Positions 16,412-24,330 are shown, numbered from the stretch's first letter. The stretch is 32,539 nucleotides of DNA from Acidobacteriota bacterium (GCA_016871015.1 VFZX01000042.1:1-32539), one strand, 5' to 3'. Notes: generated by a model not told the origin, from the sequence alone. Numbers and translations: made by a program.

Positions 16412-16497
16412 CCGTGGAAATCGATGTGTAAACTTTTGATCTCAAAGGCGTTATTTTTCCACATCCCTACACCTGCGAGGCCCGGAATTTTCCACGG
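16412..16497 (+). promoter_or_regulatory. Cluster of DnaA-box-like sites upstream of dnaB
   Basis: In the 207-nt gap between maf and dnaB, TTTTCCACA (16455-16463) fits the loose DnaA-box rule TTWTNCACA. TTTTCCACG (16488-16496) and GTTTACACA on the minus strand (16433-16425) each differ at one position. In addition, CCGTGGAAA (16412-16420) and TTTCCACGG (16489-16497) form a perfect 9-bp inverted repeat around the group, so the heptamer TTTCCAC occurs three times. The gap holds no ORF of note. DnaA control of dnaB or a DnaA titration site are readings of this; the biology is inferred. Confidence 0.4.
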
Positions 16498-16575
16498 ACT
16501 AACCGGTTCATATGCCTTGCCCAATTTTGGGGTAGCGCCGAGGGAGAATTCTGGCCTATGGTAGGAAGTCACCCC

Positions 16576-17940
16576 ATGCCGACCGCAATCGATCTCGCCT
16601 TTGAGAAGGGGCTTCCTGCCGCCGTGGACACCGAGCGGCTCGTCCTAGGTGCGATCCTCTTGGACGACTCCGCGTTTGTGGTTGTCGCTGGTGCCCTCGA
16701 AGCGGAGGACTTCTCCCTCGAGAAGCACCGCCGCATCTTCGCCGCCATGCACGTGCTCAACGAACGCGGCGAGCGGATTGACCGCATCACCGCCGCCAAC
16801 GAACTCCAGAGGCTGGGGCAGCTCGAATCGGTCGACGGCATCAGCTACCTGGTTTCACTCGACGACGGCCTGCCCCAAATCTACAACCTGGACAGCTATG
16901 TCCGGATCGTCAAGGAGAAGTCGCTGACCCGGCGCATCATCCTGAGCGCCCAGCGGGTGATCGAGCGGGCTCTGCTGGACCAGGAAGCGCCGCAAACAAT
17001 CCTTGGCGATGCTGAGGAGTCGTTCCTGCGCCTCGGCGACGCCGGAGTGAAAAAGGCCCTGCTGACGCCCGGAGAGATCATCGGCCAGTTCGAAGGCGGT
17101 CTCAGCACTTTCCTCGATCCCTCCAAGCGGATCTCGGGCGTATCGAGCGGATTCGTGAAGCTCGACGAGATGACCAGCGGACTCCACCCCGGTGAGCTGA
17201 TCATCCTGGCCGCGCGCCCGGCGATGGGGAAGACCGCGCTGGCCCTCAACATCGCCCAGCACATCGCCACTCACGACCAGATTCGCAAGCCTGTGGCCGT
17301 GTTCTCGCTCGAAATGTCGAGGGAGCAGTTGCTCACCCGTATGGTCTGCGCCGACGCCCGGGTCGATCAGCAGAAGTTCCGCCTGGGCTACCTGAATCAG
17401 GACGAGCGGCGCCAGCTCCAGATGGCTGCCGGCAGGCTCGCCGAAGCGCCTCTCTATATAGATGACAGCCCGGGCGCCAACCTGATGGATATCCACGCCA
17501 AGCTCCGCCGGATGAAAGCCGAAAACGGACTCTCGCTGGTAGTGATCGATTACCTGCAACTGATGAGCGGCCGTGGACGCGTAGAAAACCGCACTCAGGA
17601 AGTCAGCGGACTCTCGCGCGGACTGAAGCTCCTGGCCAAGGAGCTGAGGGTGCCGTTCCTGGTGCTGTCGCAGTTGAACCGCGCGCCGGAAACACGCCCC
17701 GCTGGCGACCACATCCCGCAGTTGAGCGACCTCCGCGAATCGGGCTCGATCGAGCAGGACGCCGACATGGTCTGGTTCATCTTCCGCCCGGAATACTACA
17801 AGCCCGAGCGCGAGGACCTTCGTGGCCTCGCCGAGTTGATCATCGCCAAACAGCGCAACGGCCCAACAGGCAAGGTGAAGATGGCGTTCCTGCGGCAGTT
17901 CACTAAATTCGAGAATCTGGCCGACGATATTCCTGCCTGA
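16576..17940 (+). CDS. dnaB: Replicative DNA helicase DnaB
   Basis: The hexameric 5'-3' helicase at the replication fork. The 454-residue protein is full length. The N-terminal domain (about residues 16-120) has PAAVDTERLVLGAILLD, FSLEKHRRIFAAM and ISYLVSLDDGLP. The linker carries LLTPGEI. The RecA-like domain has SGFVKLDEMTSGLHPGELII, Walker A ARPAMGKTA (213-221), FSLEMSREQLLTRM, Walker B LVVIDYLQLM, and LSRGLKLLAKELRVPFLVLSQLNR. It ends with SGSIEQDADMVWFIFRPEYY and IIAKQRNGPTGKVKMAFL. No intein is present. I start at ATG 16576, which has GGAAG about 8 nt upstream; ATG 16558 would place that site inside the gene. Confidence 0.97.
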   Translation: MPTAIDLAFEKGLPAAVDTERLVLGAILLDDSAFVVVAGALEAEDFSLEKHRRIFAAMHVLNERGERIDRITAANELQRLGQLESVDGISYLVSLDDGLPQIYNLDSYVRIVKEKSLTRRIILSAQRVIERALLDQEAPQTILGDAEESFLRLGDAGVKKALLTPGEIIGQFEGGLSTFLDPSKRISGVSSGFVKLDEMTSGLHPGELIILAARPAMGKTALALNIAQHIATHDQIRKPVAVFSLEMSREQLLTRMVCADARVDQQKFRLGYLNQDERRQLQMAAGRLAEAPLYIDDSPGANLMDIHAKLRRMKAENGLSLVVIDYLQLMSGRGRVENRTQEVSGLSRGLKLLAKELRVPFLVLSQLNRAPETRPAGDHIPQLSDLRESGSIEQDADMVWFIFRPEYYKPEREDLRGLAELIIAKQRNGPTGKVKMAFLRQFTKFENLADDIPA

Positions 17941-18026
17941 CCCGGTCCGTAACGCCGCCCCGGCTTACGCGCAAATAGCTGTTCATGTTGTTCTTGCGAG
18001 AATCCTTAATCTCACGCGGGCGGAAA

Positions 18027-18046
18027 AAACGGCAGACTTGCCGTTT
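18027..18046 (-). terminator. Intrinsic-terminator-like hairpin, best oriented on the minus strand
   Basis: AAACGGCA and TGCCGTTT form a perfect 8-bp stem around GACT. Read on the minus strand the stem runs into six T residues (TGCCGTTTTTTCC), an ideal intrinsic terminator. On the plus strand, where dnaB ends 86 nt earlier, only three T follow. It may work in both directions. No convincing minus-strand gene enters it. Confidence 0.5.
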
Positions 18047-18184
18047 GGGCCGTTCCAAGCGCGCAATCGTGCTCAGACTGGGCCGCTGAAAAAATGCGAT
18101 GCGTGATCCATTCCGCCTTGTGTTTCCGCATGCATGGATGAGAGCGGAAAACGCTCAACAAGAAAACCAAGGAGAAACAGAACC

Positions 18185-18268
18185 ATGAAGATCAAAACGA
18201 ACACCAAGGCGGGCGGACTGCTGGGCGCCAACCACAACCAGACGCTGCGCGTGAAGAGCGGGGTGTGA
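18185..18268 (+). CDS. 27-residue peptide with Lys-Thr/Ala-Gly and NHNQT motifs
   Basis: A tiny gene with one of the best ribosome sites in the window (AAGGAG 10 nt before the ATG). The peptide begins MKIKTNTKAGGLLGANHNQT and ends LRVKSGV. It is basic, has no signal-peptide hydrophobic core, no Cys, and two related Lys-x-Lys-Thr and Val-Lys-Ser-Gly ends. I recall similar short Lys-Thr...Lys-Ala-Gly...Asn-His-Asn-Gln peptides annotated as hypothetical in other phyla, but cannot verify this. The GTG of the next ORF overlaps its stop (GTGA), suggesting coupling. It could be a precursor peptide of an undescribed system, a structural mini-protein or a leader peptide. Confidence 0.6.
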   Translation: MKIKTNTKAGGLLGANHNQTLRVKSGV

Positions 18269-18489
18269 CGGCCAATTTCGGCAATCCGAAGGACCCCATC
18301 CTGGCCGAGCCGTTCAGAGGATCGGTGATCGATGCGGGTGCGAACACCGCGGTCGGAGTGTTCACATGGGGCCGCGTTGCAGTCGACAATGACTCGAACT
18401 ACAAGTACCGCCTGATCTGCCAGGACTTCTCGCGCAACGCTCGGGCGATCGACTTCATCACGATGAACAACTTCCACGCCGGGCATTGA
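18265..18489 (+). CDS. 74-residue unknown protein coupled to the NHNQT peptide (possibly a gene fragment)
   Basis: This frame opens at GTG 18265, overlapping the TGA of the 27-residue peptide, and runs to TGA 18487-18489. Codon third positions are strongly G/C, as in real genes here. The product has beta-like, Asn-rich segments (RGSVIDAGANTAVGVFTW, VAVDNDSNYKYRLICQDF, AIDFITMNNFHAG) and no signal peptide. I recognise no family. Protein-like sequence seems to go on in other frames after the stop, so this may be the intact start of a frameshifted gene. A -1 shift at GTGTGA would fuse it to the peptide. Confidence 0.5.
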   Translation: MTANFGNPKDPILAEPFRGSVIDAGANTAVGVFTWGRVAVDNDSNYKYRLICQDFSRNARAIDFITMNNFHAGH

Positions 18490-18684
18490 ATCCCTCGACG
18501 CGCTACTTCTTTACCAACGGACGCAGGACACGACGGTGGTAAGGAACCTGCCCCCAGGCAATTGCGCCGGCAATGTCCGGGCTTGCGTGCAGGGGCCCAC
18601 TTGCGAGGAGGACCGGCGGCGTTCACGATGCAGTGATTCCGTCCCAAGGCGTAACGCTGTGGCGATGCTTCGACACAGAGAGGC
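18486..18684 (+). pseudogene. Stretch with protein-like segments in three frames; likely frameshifted remnant
   Basis: After the 74-residue ORF, frame 18486 reads LNPSTRYFFTNGR. Frame 18485 then reads TQDTTVVRNLPPGNCAGNVR and ACVQGPTCEED. A third frame reads GGVHDAVIPSQGVTLWRCFD up to the tyrosinase gene. Each piece has natural-looking composition and codon use and stops where the next begins. This suggests one gene with several indels, either true decay or assembly error. No intact ORF with a ribosome site is present. Confidence 0.35.
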
Positions 18685-21459
18685 ATGGCTACACGCAAGA
18701 ATGCGAAGTACCTCTCCGCCGCCGAGCGCGAGAACTTCGTCCGGGCCTGCATCCTCATGAAGGCCGACATCGTCAATCCCGCCGCGGCACTTGCCGACCA
18801 ATACAGCAGATGGGACCAGTTCGTCGCCCTTCACTGGATGATCCAGAACACGAATGCGCCGTTCGCCAACAATGTCAACTTCGGCCACGGAGGTACCGGC
18901 GCCTACGGATTCCTGGCCTGGCACCGCTACTTCCTGCTGATCATGGAGCAGCAGTTGCAGACCTACGTGGCCGGCGTCACGATCCCCTACTGGGATTGGA
19001 CCGACCCCGTCGGCGGCAACGTGTTCGTCGCCGACTTCCTCGGCCCCAACGGCGACCCGGGGTCTGGCAACGAGGTGCAGCAGGGCTATTTCGCGCGTGA
19101 AGCTCCGGGCACTGGAATTAATGCCACGGCCGCGCCCGCCTGGTGGCCCGCCGGACTCACCGGGTGGAACCTCCCGGCTGCGTTCGGCGTCAATGCGGGA
19201 GCGCTCCGCCGCGACCTGGATCCCGTGGGCTCTCTCCCGGGTTCCGCCAGCATTCGCAATGCCCTCGACAAGGGCACCTATCACGACTTTCAGCGCGGTA
19301 TTGAAGGCGGGAGCGGCGTGGTTCCGTTTCACCAAATGCATAATGGGCTGCATGGCTGGGTGGGAGGACAGATGAGTACTCTCGCCAGTTCTCCGTTCGA
19401 TCCCATGTTCTATCTCCACCATTGCAATATCGACCGGCTGTGGGCGATGTGGCAAATGGACGGACATGCCACGGACTACGGTCCTGACGCCACAGCCGAC
19501 GCGGGCCACACACTCGCCGACTTAATGTACCCGTGGATCGGCGCGGCCGCCGGATACACGCCAGTCAACACCGTGGCGGGAGTGGATCCGCCCGACTTCA
19601 CCGGCGATCCCGCCGTGACCGCGGCCGATGTGCTCGACCACCGCGCGCTCGGCTACAGCTACGACACCCAGATCGTGCTCGGGATTTCGCTCGACCGCAC
19701 CGGCAGCATGAACGGGATGACTCCGGATCCGATGGTTGTTGCCGCCCCCGACGTCACCAAGTGGGAAGCCGCCAAGCGCGGTGTCTCGGCATTTCTCCAC
19801 GACTGCGAGGTGGTGTACAGCTCGGGCGAGGCCTACGTCAACGCGGGCGTCAAGACGTTCCGCCGGACGGGTGGCGCCAACGACTTCACCGCTGTGTTCG
19901 CTGGAGTGCCGTACGGAATCGTGAAGCCTGCCGGCGGCTACAGCAGCGCCTCGTTCGACGCCGCGGTGGCTCCGCTTGCTCCAGGCGGAAGCACGCCGCT
20001 GGGCGATGCTCTGCTCGATACGCAAGCCACGCTCGTCGAGCCGCCGTTCGGCAACGTGCCCGCCGGCGAGCGCCGCTACATCGCGTTCTTCACGGACGGG
20101 AAATCGAACGCTGGCACGCCGCTCGCGGCGATTGGAGACGGCAGCCTCGCCAACACGACGGTCCTCGCCATGGGCTTCGGCACCGGCGCCGATGTCGACT
20201 ATCCGACCCTTGACGCGCTCGTTGCCAAGGGCCAGCCCGCGGGCGCTGGCGTGAACCAGGTGCTGCACGGGGACAACGCCGGCGCGATCGACAAGTTCTT
20301 CTCCGACGCCCTGGCCGCATCCATCGGATTCGACCACGTGATCGATCCCTTGTTCGAGCTCTCCCGCGGCGAGCATGTCCACATGGACTTCTACGCGACG
20401 TCCGCCGAGGACTCCTTTCTGATCGCGGCGCAAGGGCTCGACTTCGACGACACCGCCTGGAGCTATCAACTCATCGGGCCGGATGGCCATGTTGCCTACT
20501 CGGATGGACGCATTCCGGCACACAGTCACGGAGCAGGGCACGGGGACTGTGGCTGCCACCGCCGGCCCCACGTCACGGCGAAACGCCGGAAGGCGCGGTT
20601 GACAATCGTGCTGCGCCGCGACCATGCTGATCGCGAGGCGTGGGTTGGCCGTTGGATGTTGATTATCGCCTACCGCGCCGAGACGCTGGACGCGATGGTG
20701 ATGCCCGAGATCGGGGACATGCTGATCCCGGTGGCCGCGGGTCCGGTGCGCGGCGCCCGTTTCGCGCGGCTGCTCCAGAAGCCCGCGGAACGCGTGGCCA
20801 CGCGATTTGTCGCCGCCAAACCGGCGCACCGGCTGGATGTGCGTCCCGCGTCGACGAACAAGAGCCGCGGCGGGAGTTCTTCGGCCACAGTCAACGTGTA
20901 CGCGCGCACCCGGCTCAAGCTCAGCCTGCGGCCTGGAAAAGTACGTCTCGCGGGCGAGGCGTTTGAGGCGGCTGTCCAGCCGGATCTGCTCACGGGCTCC
21001 ATCAACACGTTCCGCGCGTTTGGCCGGATGCTCGCGCCGTCCAGGGACCTTGTCCCCGTGCTCGAGCGCGAGGTGGCCAACCTCAGCGACCAGCAGAACG
21101 CCGCGGTGTTCCGCGAAGATAAGGCGTTCGATACGGGTGCCATCCTGGCGAGGCTCGAAAACCGCGACCGGAGCATCGCCCGGGTCCGGGACGAAGCGCT
21201 TCCGGTGGTGACGCATCACGGCAGTCCGTTGCATGTGCATGTGAAGGACACCAAGATTCCGGGTCCCTACCATTTTGGCGTGTGGATTGAGGGCGAGTAT
21301 CAGCCGTCGGGCCCGCAGCAGTCCGGGCACGGACATGGGACGGGTGGTGGCGGTGGTGAGCGGTTCACGCGTCTGCTTACGCTGTCCACAGCGCTGGCCC
21401 GCCCGCCGGCCGTAAAGCGTCCCGCGGTCAAGAAGGCAGCCAAACGGAAAAGGGCTTAG
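18685..21459 (+). CDS. Tyrosinase-von Willebrand factor A fusion protein with metal-binding insert
   Basis: A 924-residue protein with no signal peptide. Residues about 1-290 are a type 3 dicopper tyrosinase domain: CuA His50, His68 and His80 (FLAWHRYFLLIMEQQL), PYWDWTDP, CuB His219 and His223 (VPFHQMHNGLHGWVGG) and FDPMFYLHHCNIDRLWAMWQ. Residues about 328-545 are a VWA domain with a full metal-ion-dependent adhesion site: Asp337-x-Thr-x-Ser341, Thr437 (GGSTPLGDAL) and Asp471 (FFTDGKSN). Residues 611-629 are rich in His and Cys (HSHGAGHGDCGCH), perhaps for copper. The C-terminal third is beta-rich, with a Gly/His stretch and a Lys/Ala/Pro tail (VKRPAVKKAAKRKRA). Tyrosinases oxidise phenols to quinones; VWA domains bind proteins. 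The target is unknown. Confidence 0.9.
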   Translation: MATRKNAKYLSAAERENFVRACILMKADIVNPAAALADQYSRWDQFVALHWMIQNTNAPFANNVNFGHGGTGAYGFLAWHRYFLLIMEQQLQTYVAGVTIPYWDWTDPVGGNVFVADFLGPNGDPGSGNEVQQGYFAREAPGTGINATAAPAWWPAGLTGWNLPAAFGVNAGALRRDLDPVGSLPGSASIRNALDKGTYHDFQRGIEGGSGVVPFHQMHNGLHGWVGGQMSTLASSPFDPMFYLHHCNIDRLWAMWQMDGHATDYGPDATADAGHTLADLMYPWIGAAAGYTPVNTVAGVDPPDFTGDPAVTAADVLDHRALGYSYDTQIVLGISLDRTGSMNGMTPDPMVVAAPDVTKWEAAKRGVSAFLHDCEVVYSSGEAYVNAGVKTFRRTGGANDFTAVFAGVPYGIVKPAGGYSSASFDAAVAPLAPGGSTPLGDALLDTQATLVEPPFGNVPAGERRYIAFFTDGKSNAGTPLAAIGDGSLANTTVLAMGFGTGADVDYPTLDALVAKGQPAGAGVNQVLHGDNAGAIDKFFSDALAASIGFDHVIDPLFELSRGEHVHMDFYATSAEDSFLIAAQGLDFDDTAWSYQLIGPDGHVAYSDGRIPAHSHGAGHGDCGCHRRPHVTAKRRKARLTIVLRRDHADREAWVGRWMLIIAYRAETLDAMVMPEIGDMLIPVAAGPVRGARFARLLQKPAERVATRFVAAKPAHRLDVRPASTNKSRGGSSSATVNVYARTRLKLSLRPGKVRLAGEAFEAAVQPDLLTGSINTFRAFGRMLAPSRDLVPVLEREVANLSDQQNAAVFREDKAFDTGAILARLENRDRSIARVRDEALPVVTHHGSPLHVHVKDTKIPGPYHFGVWIEGEYQPSGPQQSGHGHGTGGGGGERFTRLLTLSTALARPPAVKRPAVKKAAKRKRA

Positions 21460-21491
21460 TGGCCTGGCCGCCGCCGGTCAGGAAGGGAGCA

Positions 21492-22826
21492 TCAGGCCCG
21501 CCGCTTGCGTCCGTTCGCCCGGTTCTTTCCGTCGCCCTCATACCCCGGCCGCGCGCCCACTGGCTTGTCGAGGACCCGCTGCGCCGCCGCGTCGAAGAAC
21601 TTCACCCGGCCCTCACGATAGGAGTCGACGCCCAGCTTGATCGCCGTCATCAACTGGTAGCCGAACTGCGGACTCAACACGGGCTGCTTCCGGCTGCGCA
21701 TCGCCGCCAGCAAATCCGCCACGTGCAGGTCCACGAGATTGCCGCCTCCCTGCACTGGATAGGTCCGCGCCGCTCCCTTGCCTTCTTCGGCCCAGGTGGG
21801 CTCGGGCGAGACCGTCACGCTGTTGGCGCCGAACGTGACCGTGCCCTTCTGTCCATAGATCACGTCAGCGAAGTGCCTGCCCGCGGCGGCGTTGGCCATC
21901 GACGAGGACAGGTTCACGTAAAAGCCCGGATACTCGATCAGGGTCGCGTAGGTGTCGGGCACCTCGCGGTCCTTCTGCACGTAGATTCCGCCGGATCCAG
22001 TCACGCGCGTAGGAAACGCCGGACCCATCGCGTATAGCAGCGGACCCAGCTTGTGATAGAACAGATCGGTCGCGATGCCGCCCGAGTAGTCCCAATACTT
22101 GCGCCAACGGAAATAGCGCTCGGCGCTGAACGGGCGGCGCTTGGCTGGACCCAGCCAGCGGGTCCAGTCGATCGTCTCCGGAGTGCCCTCTTCGTCTACG
22201 TAATAGTTCCATTCGCCGTCCAGCGAGTTGCGCGAATAGGTCCCCTGCGCCCACAGCAGCGCGCCGATCTCGCCCCCGGCGATCAGTTCTTTCGCCTTGT
22301 GGTAGCGCGCGTCGGCCAGATGCTGGCTGCCCACCTGCAGCACCCGCCCATACCGGACAGCCGCCTCCGACACCGCCTTCGCCTCCGGGATGGTGAGCGT
22401 CATCGGTTTTTGCAGGTAGACGTCCTTGCCCGCGGCCATGGCGTCGATCGCCATTTGCGCGTGCCAGTGATCCGGGACCGAGATCACGACGCCGTCGATG
22501 CCGGTGCGCGCCAGCAGGTCGTGATAGTTGTGGTGGACATCCTTTTCGGCCAGCTTGGCAGCGTTGCGGGCGCGCTCCTTGCGGCGCGTGTAGATGTCGC
22601 TCACGGCCATCACCTGGACATCTCCCGGACCATCCTGGCGCGCGAGCAGCGTCCGCAGCATGCCCGATCCGTTGCCGCCGACGCCGATCACGCCCATCTG
22701 GATGCGGTCATTGGCTCCAATCACGCGCGCGGCGGGACGGGCGGCCATCATCGGCTTGAGTGAAGCGGCGGAGGCAGCGGCCGGAAGCCCGGCGGCGAGG
22801 AAGTACCTGCGGTTGAACGGTGCCAC
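21492..22826 (-). CDS. Tat-exported Gfo/Idh/MocA family oxidoreductase
   Basis: A 444-residue NAD(P)-dependent sugar dehydrogenase family member with a twin-arginine signal (FNRRYFLAAGLPAAASAA), so it acts in the periplasm with tightly bound cofactor as known glycoside-active relatives do. The Rossmann fold shows MGVIGVGGNGSGML, then VQVMAVSDIY, DGVVISVPDHWHAQMAIDAM and VYLQKPMTLTI (the usual Glu-Lys-Pro is Gln-Lys-Pro). The second domain has the W-rich ETIDWTRWLGPAKRRPF and WRKYWDYSGGIATDLFYHKL segments typical of bacterial exported members. The C-terminus is basic. The start is GTG 22826 with TAAGCT 6 nt upstream. It is divergent from pdxS and convergent with the tyrosinase gene. Confidence 0.92.
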   Translation of the reverse strand: MAPFNRRYFLAAGLPAAASAASLKPMMAARPAARVIGANDRIQMGVIGVGGNGSGMLRTLLARQDGPGDVQVMAVSDIYTRRKERARNAAKLAEKDVHHNYHDLLARTGIDGVVISVPDHWHAQMAIDAMAAGKDVYLQKPMTLTIPEAKAVSEAAVRYGRVLQVGSQHLADARYHKAKELIAGGEIGALLWAQGTYSRNSLDGEWNYYVDEEGTPETIDWTRWLGPAKRRPFSAERYFRWRKYWDYSGGIATDLFYHKLGPLLYAMGPAFPTRVTGSGGIYVQKDREVPDTYATLIEYPGFYVNLSSSMANAAAGRHFADVIYGQKGTVTFGANSVTVSPEPTWAEEGKGAARTYPVQGGGNLVDLHVADLLAAMRSRKQPVLSPQFGYQLMTAIKLGVDSYREGRVKFFDAAAQRVLDKPVGARPGYEGDGKNRANGRKRRA

Positions 22827-22832
22827 TCCGAC

Positions 22833-22838
22833 AGCTTA
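22833..22838 (-). promoter_or_regulatory. TAAGCT -10-like element for the oxidoreductase
   Basis: On the minus strand TAAGCT ends 6 nt before the GTG start at 22826. GTCGGA between them is too close to be a clear ribosome site. One of several TAnnnT-N6-start arrangements in the window. Confidence 0.35.
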
Positions 22839-22863
22839 TCGCAAGCTCCGCCGCGGCGTGCGA

Positions 22864-22869
22864 TAAAAT
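22864..22869 (+). promoter_or_regulatory. TAAAAT -10-like element for pdxST
   Basis: TAAAAT ends 6 nt before the pdxS ATG at 22876 (spacer TAAAGC), with no Shine-Dalgarno. A leaderless transcript is likely if this is the -10 box. Confidence 0.45.
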
Positions 22870-22875
22870 TAAAGC

Positions 22876-23763
22876 ATGATCTATCTCGATGACGCGTTCC
22901 GCGTCAAGGTCGGACTGGCGGAGATGTTGAAAGGCGGCGTCATTATGGACGTCACCAACGCGCAACAGGCTTTGATCGCTGAAAAAGCCGGAGCCGCGGC
23001 CGTGATGGCTCTCGAGCGCGTTCCTGCCGACATCCGCAAAGAGGGCGGCGTCGCGCGCATGGCTCCGATCAGCAAAATCCGCGAGATCATGGCGACCGTG
23101 ACGATCCCGGTGATGGCCAAGGCGCGGATCGGCCACTTCATGGAAGCGCGCGTGCTCGAAGCCCTCGAAGTCGACTACATTGACGAGTCGGAAGTGCTGA
23201 CACCGGCGGACGAAGAACATCACATCGACAAGCGCGGATTCAAGGTTCCGTTCGTGTGTGGCGCGCGGAATCTCGGCGAAGCACTGCGCCGGATCGCCGA
23301 AGGCGCCGCCATGATCCGCACCAAAGGCGAAGCCGGATCGGGCAACATCGTCGAAGCGGTCCGTCACATCCGGACGATCGTGAAGGAGATGCGCCAGTTG
23401 ACCGTGCTCGGGTCCGAAGAACTCGTCGCCGAGTCCAAGCGCCTGCAGGCGCCGCTCGAACTGGTCCAGGTGGTGGCGAAGACCGGGAAGCTCCCGGTCC
23501 CGAACTTCTCCGCCGGTGGCATTGCGACTCCCGCTGACGCCGCTCTCGTGATGCAGCTTGGAGCCGAGGCGGTGTTCGTCGGCTCGGGCATTTTCAAGTC
23601 CGACGACCCCGATGCGCGTGCCCGGGCCATCGTCAAGGCAGCGACCTACTATAAAGATCCGGCCAAGCTCCTCGAAGCGAGCGAAGAGCTGGGAATCGGC
23701 ATGCACGGGCTCGATTTGTCCAAGCTCGCCGAGTCCGAGCTGTTGCAGACGCGAGGCTGGTAG
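22876..23763 (+). CDS. pdxS: Pyridoxal 5'-phosphate synthase subunit PdxS
   Basis: PdxS builds pyridoxal phosphate from ribose 5-phosphate, glyceraldehyde 3-phosphate and ammonia delivered by PdxT; twelve subunits form the core. The 295-residue protein is full length. It begins [20 protein letters not shown] with catalytic Asp25. [30 protein letters not shown] (Lys82, which binds the ribose phosphate), [35 protein letters not shown] (second lysine) and [21 protein letters not shown] follow. pdxT begins 6 nt after its stop, as in most PdxST operons. No regulator of the PdxR type is adjacent. Confidence 0.98.
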   Translation: MIYLDDAFRVKVGLAEMLKGGVIMDVTNAQQALIAEKAGAAAVMALERVPADIRKEGGVARMAPISKIREIMATVTIPVMAKARIGHFMEARVLEALEVDYIDESEVLTPADEEHHIDKRGFKVPFVCGARNLGEALRRIAEGAAMIRTKGEAGSGNIVEAVRHIRTIVKEMRQLTVLGSEELVAESKRLQAPLELVQVVAKTGKLPVPNFSAGGIATPADAALVMQLGAEAVFVGSGIFKSDDPDARARAIVKAATYYKDPAKLLEASEELGIGMHGLDLSKLAESELLQTRGW

Positions 23764-23769
23764 CGGAAC

Positions 23770-24324
23770 GTGCCCACGATCGGTGTGCTGGCGCTTCAGG
23801 GCGACTTCGAAGCGCACCAGCGCGTGCTCCAGGAACTGGGTTGCAGCGCCCCGCAAGTGCGCGCCGCGAAGGACCTGCCACAACTGGACGCTCTCGTGAT
23901 TCCCGGTGGCGAGAGCACCACCATGCTGAAGCTGCTCCGGCTGGAGGATCTGCTGGAGCCGCTGCGCCAATTCGGACTCGCCAAGCCCATCTTCGGCACC
24001 TGTGCGGGAACCATCCTGCTCGCCTCCGAGGTCACGCGGCCGGAACAGGAATCGCTCGCGCTGATGGACCTGACCGTCGAACGCAACGCCTATGGGCGGC
24101 AGGTACACAGCCAGGTGACGCGGATTCCGTATGAGGGCGGGGAGCTGGAAGCGGTGTTTATCCGCGCGCCGGTCATCCGGCGGGCTGGACCCGGAGTCCA
24201 GGTGCTGTCCGAATTTCAAGGCACGCCGGTGCTGGTGAGCGAGGGACGCCATCTCGCCGCCACGTTCCATCCGGAGCTGACCGCGGACCGCCGGGTTCAC
24301 CGCCTGTTCCTCGACAGGATTTAG
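23770..24324 (+). CDS. pdxT: Pyridoxal 5'-phosphate synthase glutaminase subunit PdxT
   Basis: This class I glutaminase hydrolyses glutamine and channels ammonia to PdxS. The 184-residue protein starts at GTG 23770 with IGVLALQGDFEAH. It carries PGGESTTM (glutamine-binding loop, residues 46-52), GTCAGTILLA with nucleophile Cys78, QVHSQVTRI, and the catalytic His167-x-Glu169 in FHPEL. Every key residue is present, so the PdxST complex should work. It is in operon with pdxS (6-nt gap) and the phosphatase-like gene follows after another 6 nt. Confidence 0.97.
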   Translation: MPTIGVLALQGDFEAHQRVLQELGCSAPQVRAAKDLPQLDALVIPGGESTTMLKLLRLEDLLEPLRQFGLAKPIFGTCAGTILLASEVTRPEQESLALMDLTVERNAYGRQVHSQVTRIPYEGGELEAVFIRAPVIRRAGPGVQVLSEFQGTPVLVSEGRHLAATFHPELTADRRVHRLFLDRI

Positions 24325-24330
24325 CCCGTC

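Noticed and set aside
18073-18486. Minus-strand 137-residue ORF with a hydrophobic segment ending just before the 18027-18046 terminator
   Set aside because: Its hydrophobic part is the complement of the A-rich ribosome site and Lys codons of the 27-residue peptide gene; it has no clear ribosome site, and the plus-strand reading has better codon use. The nearby terminator keeps a small doubt.
22708-24300. Minus-strand 530-residue ORF opposite pdxS and pdxT
   Set aside because: pdxS and pdxT have complete catalytic motifs; the opposite frame has none.
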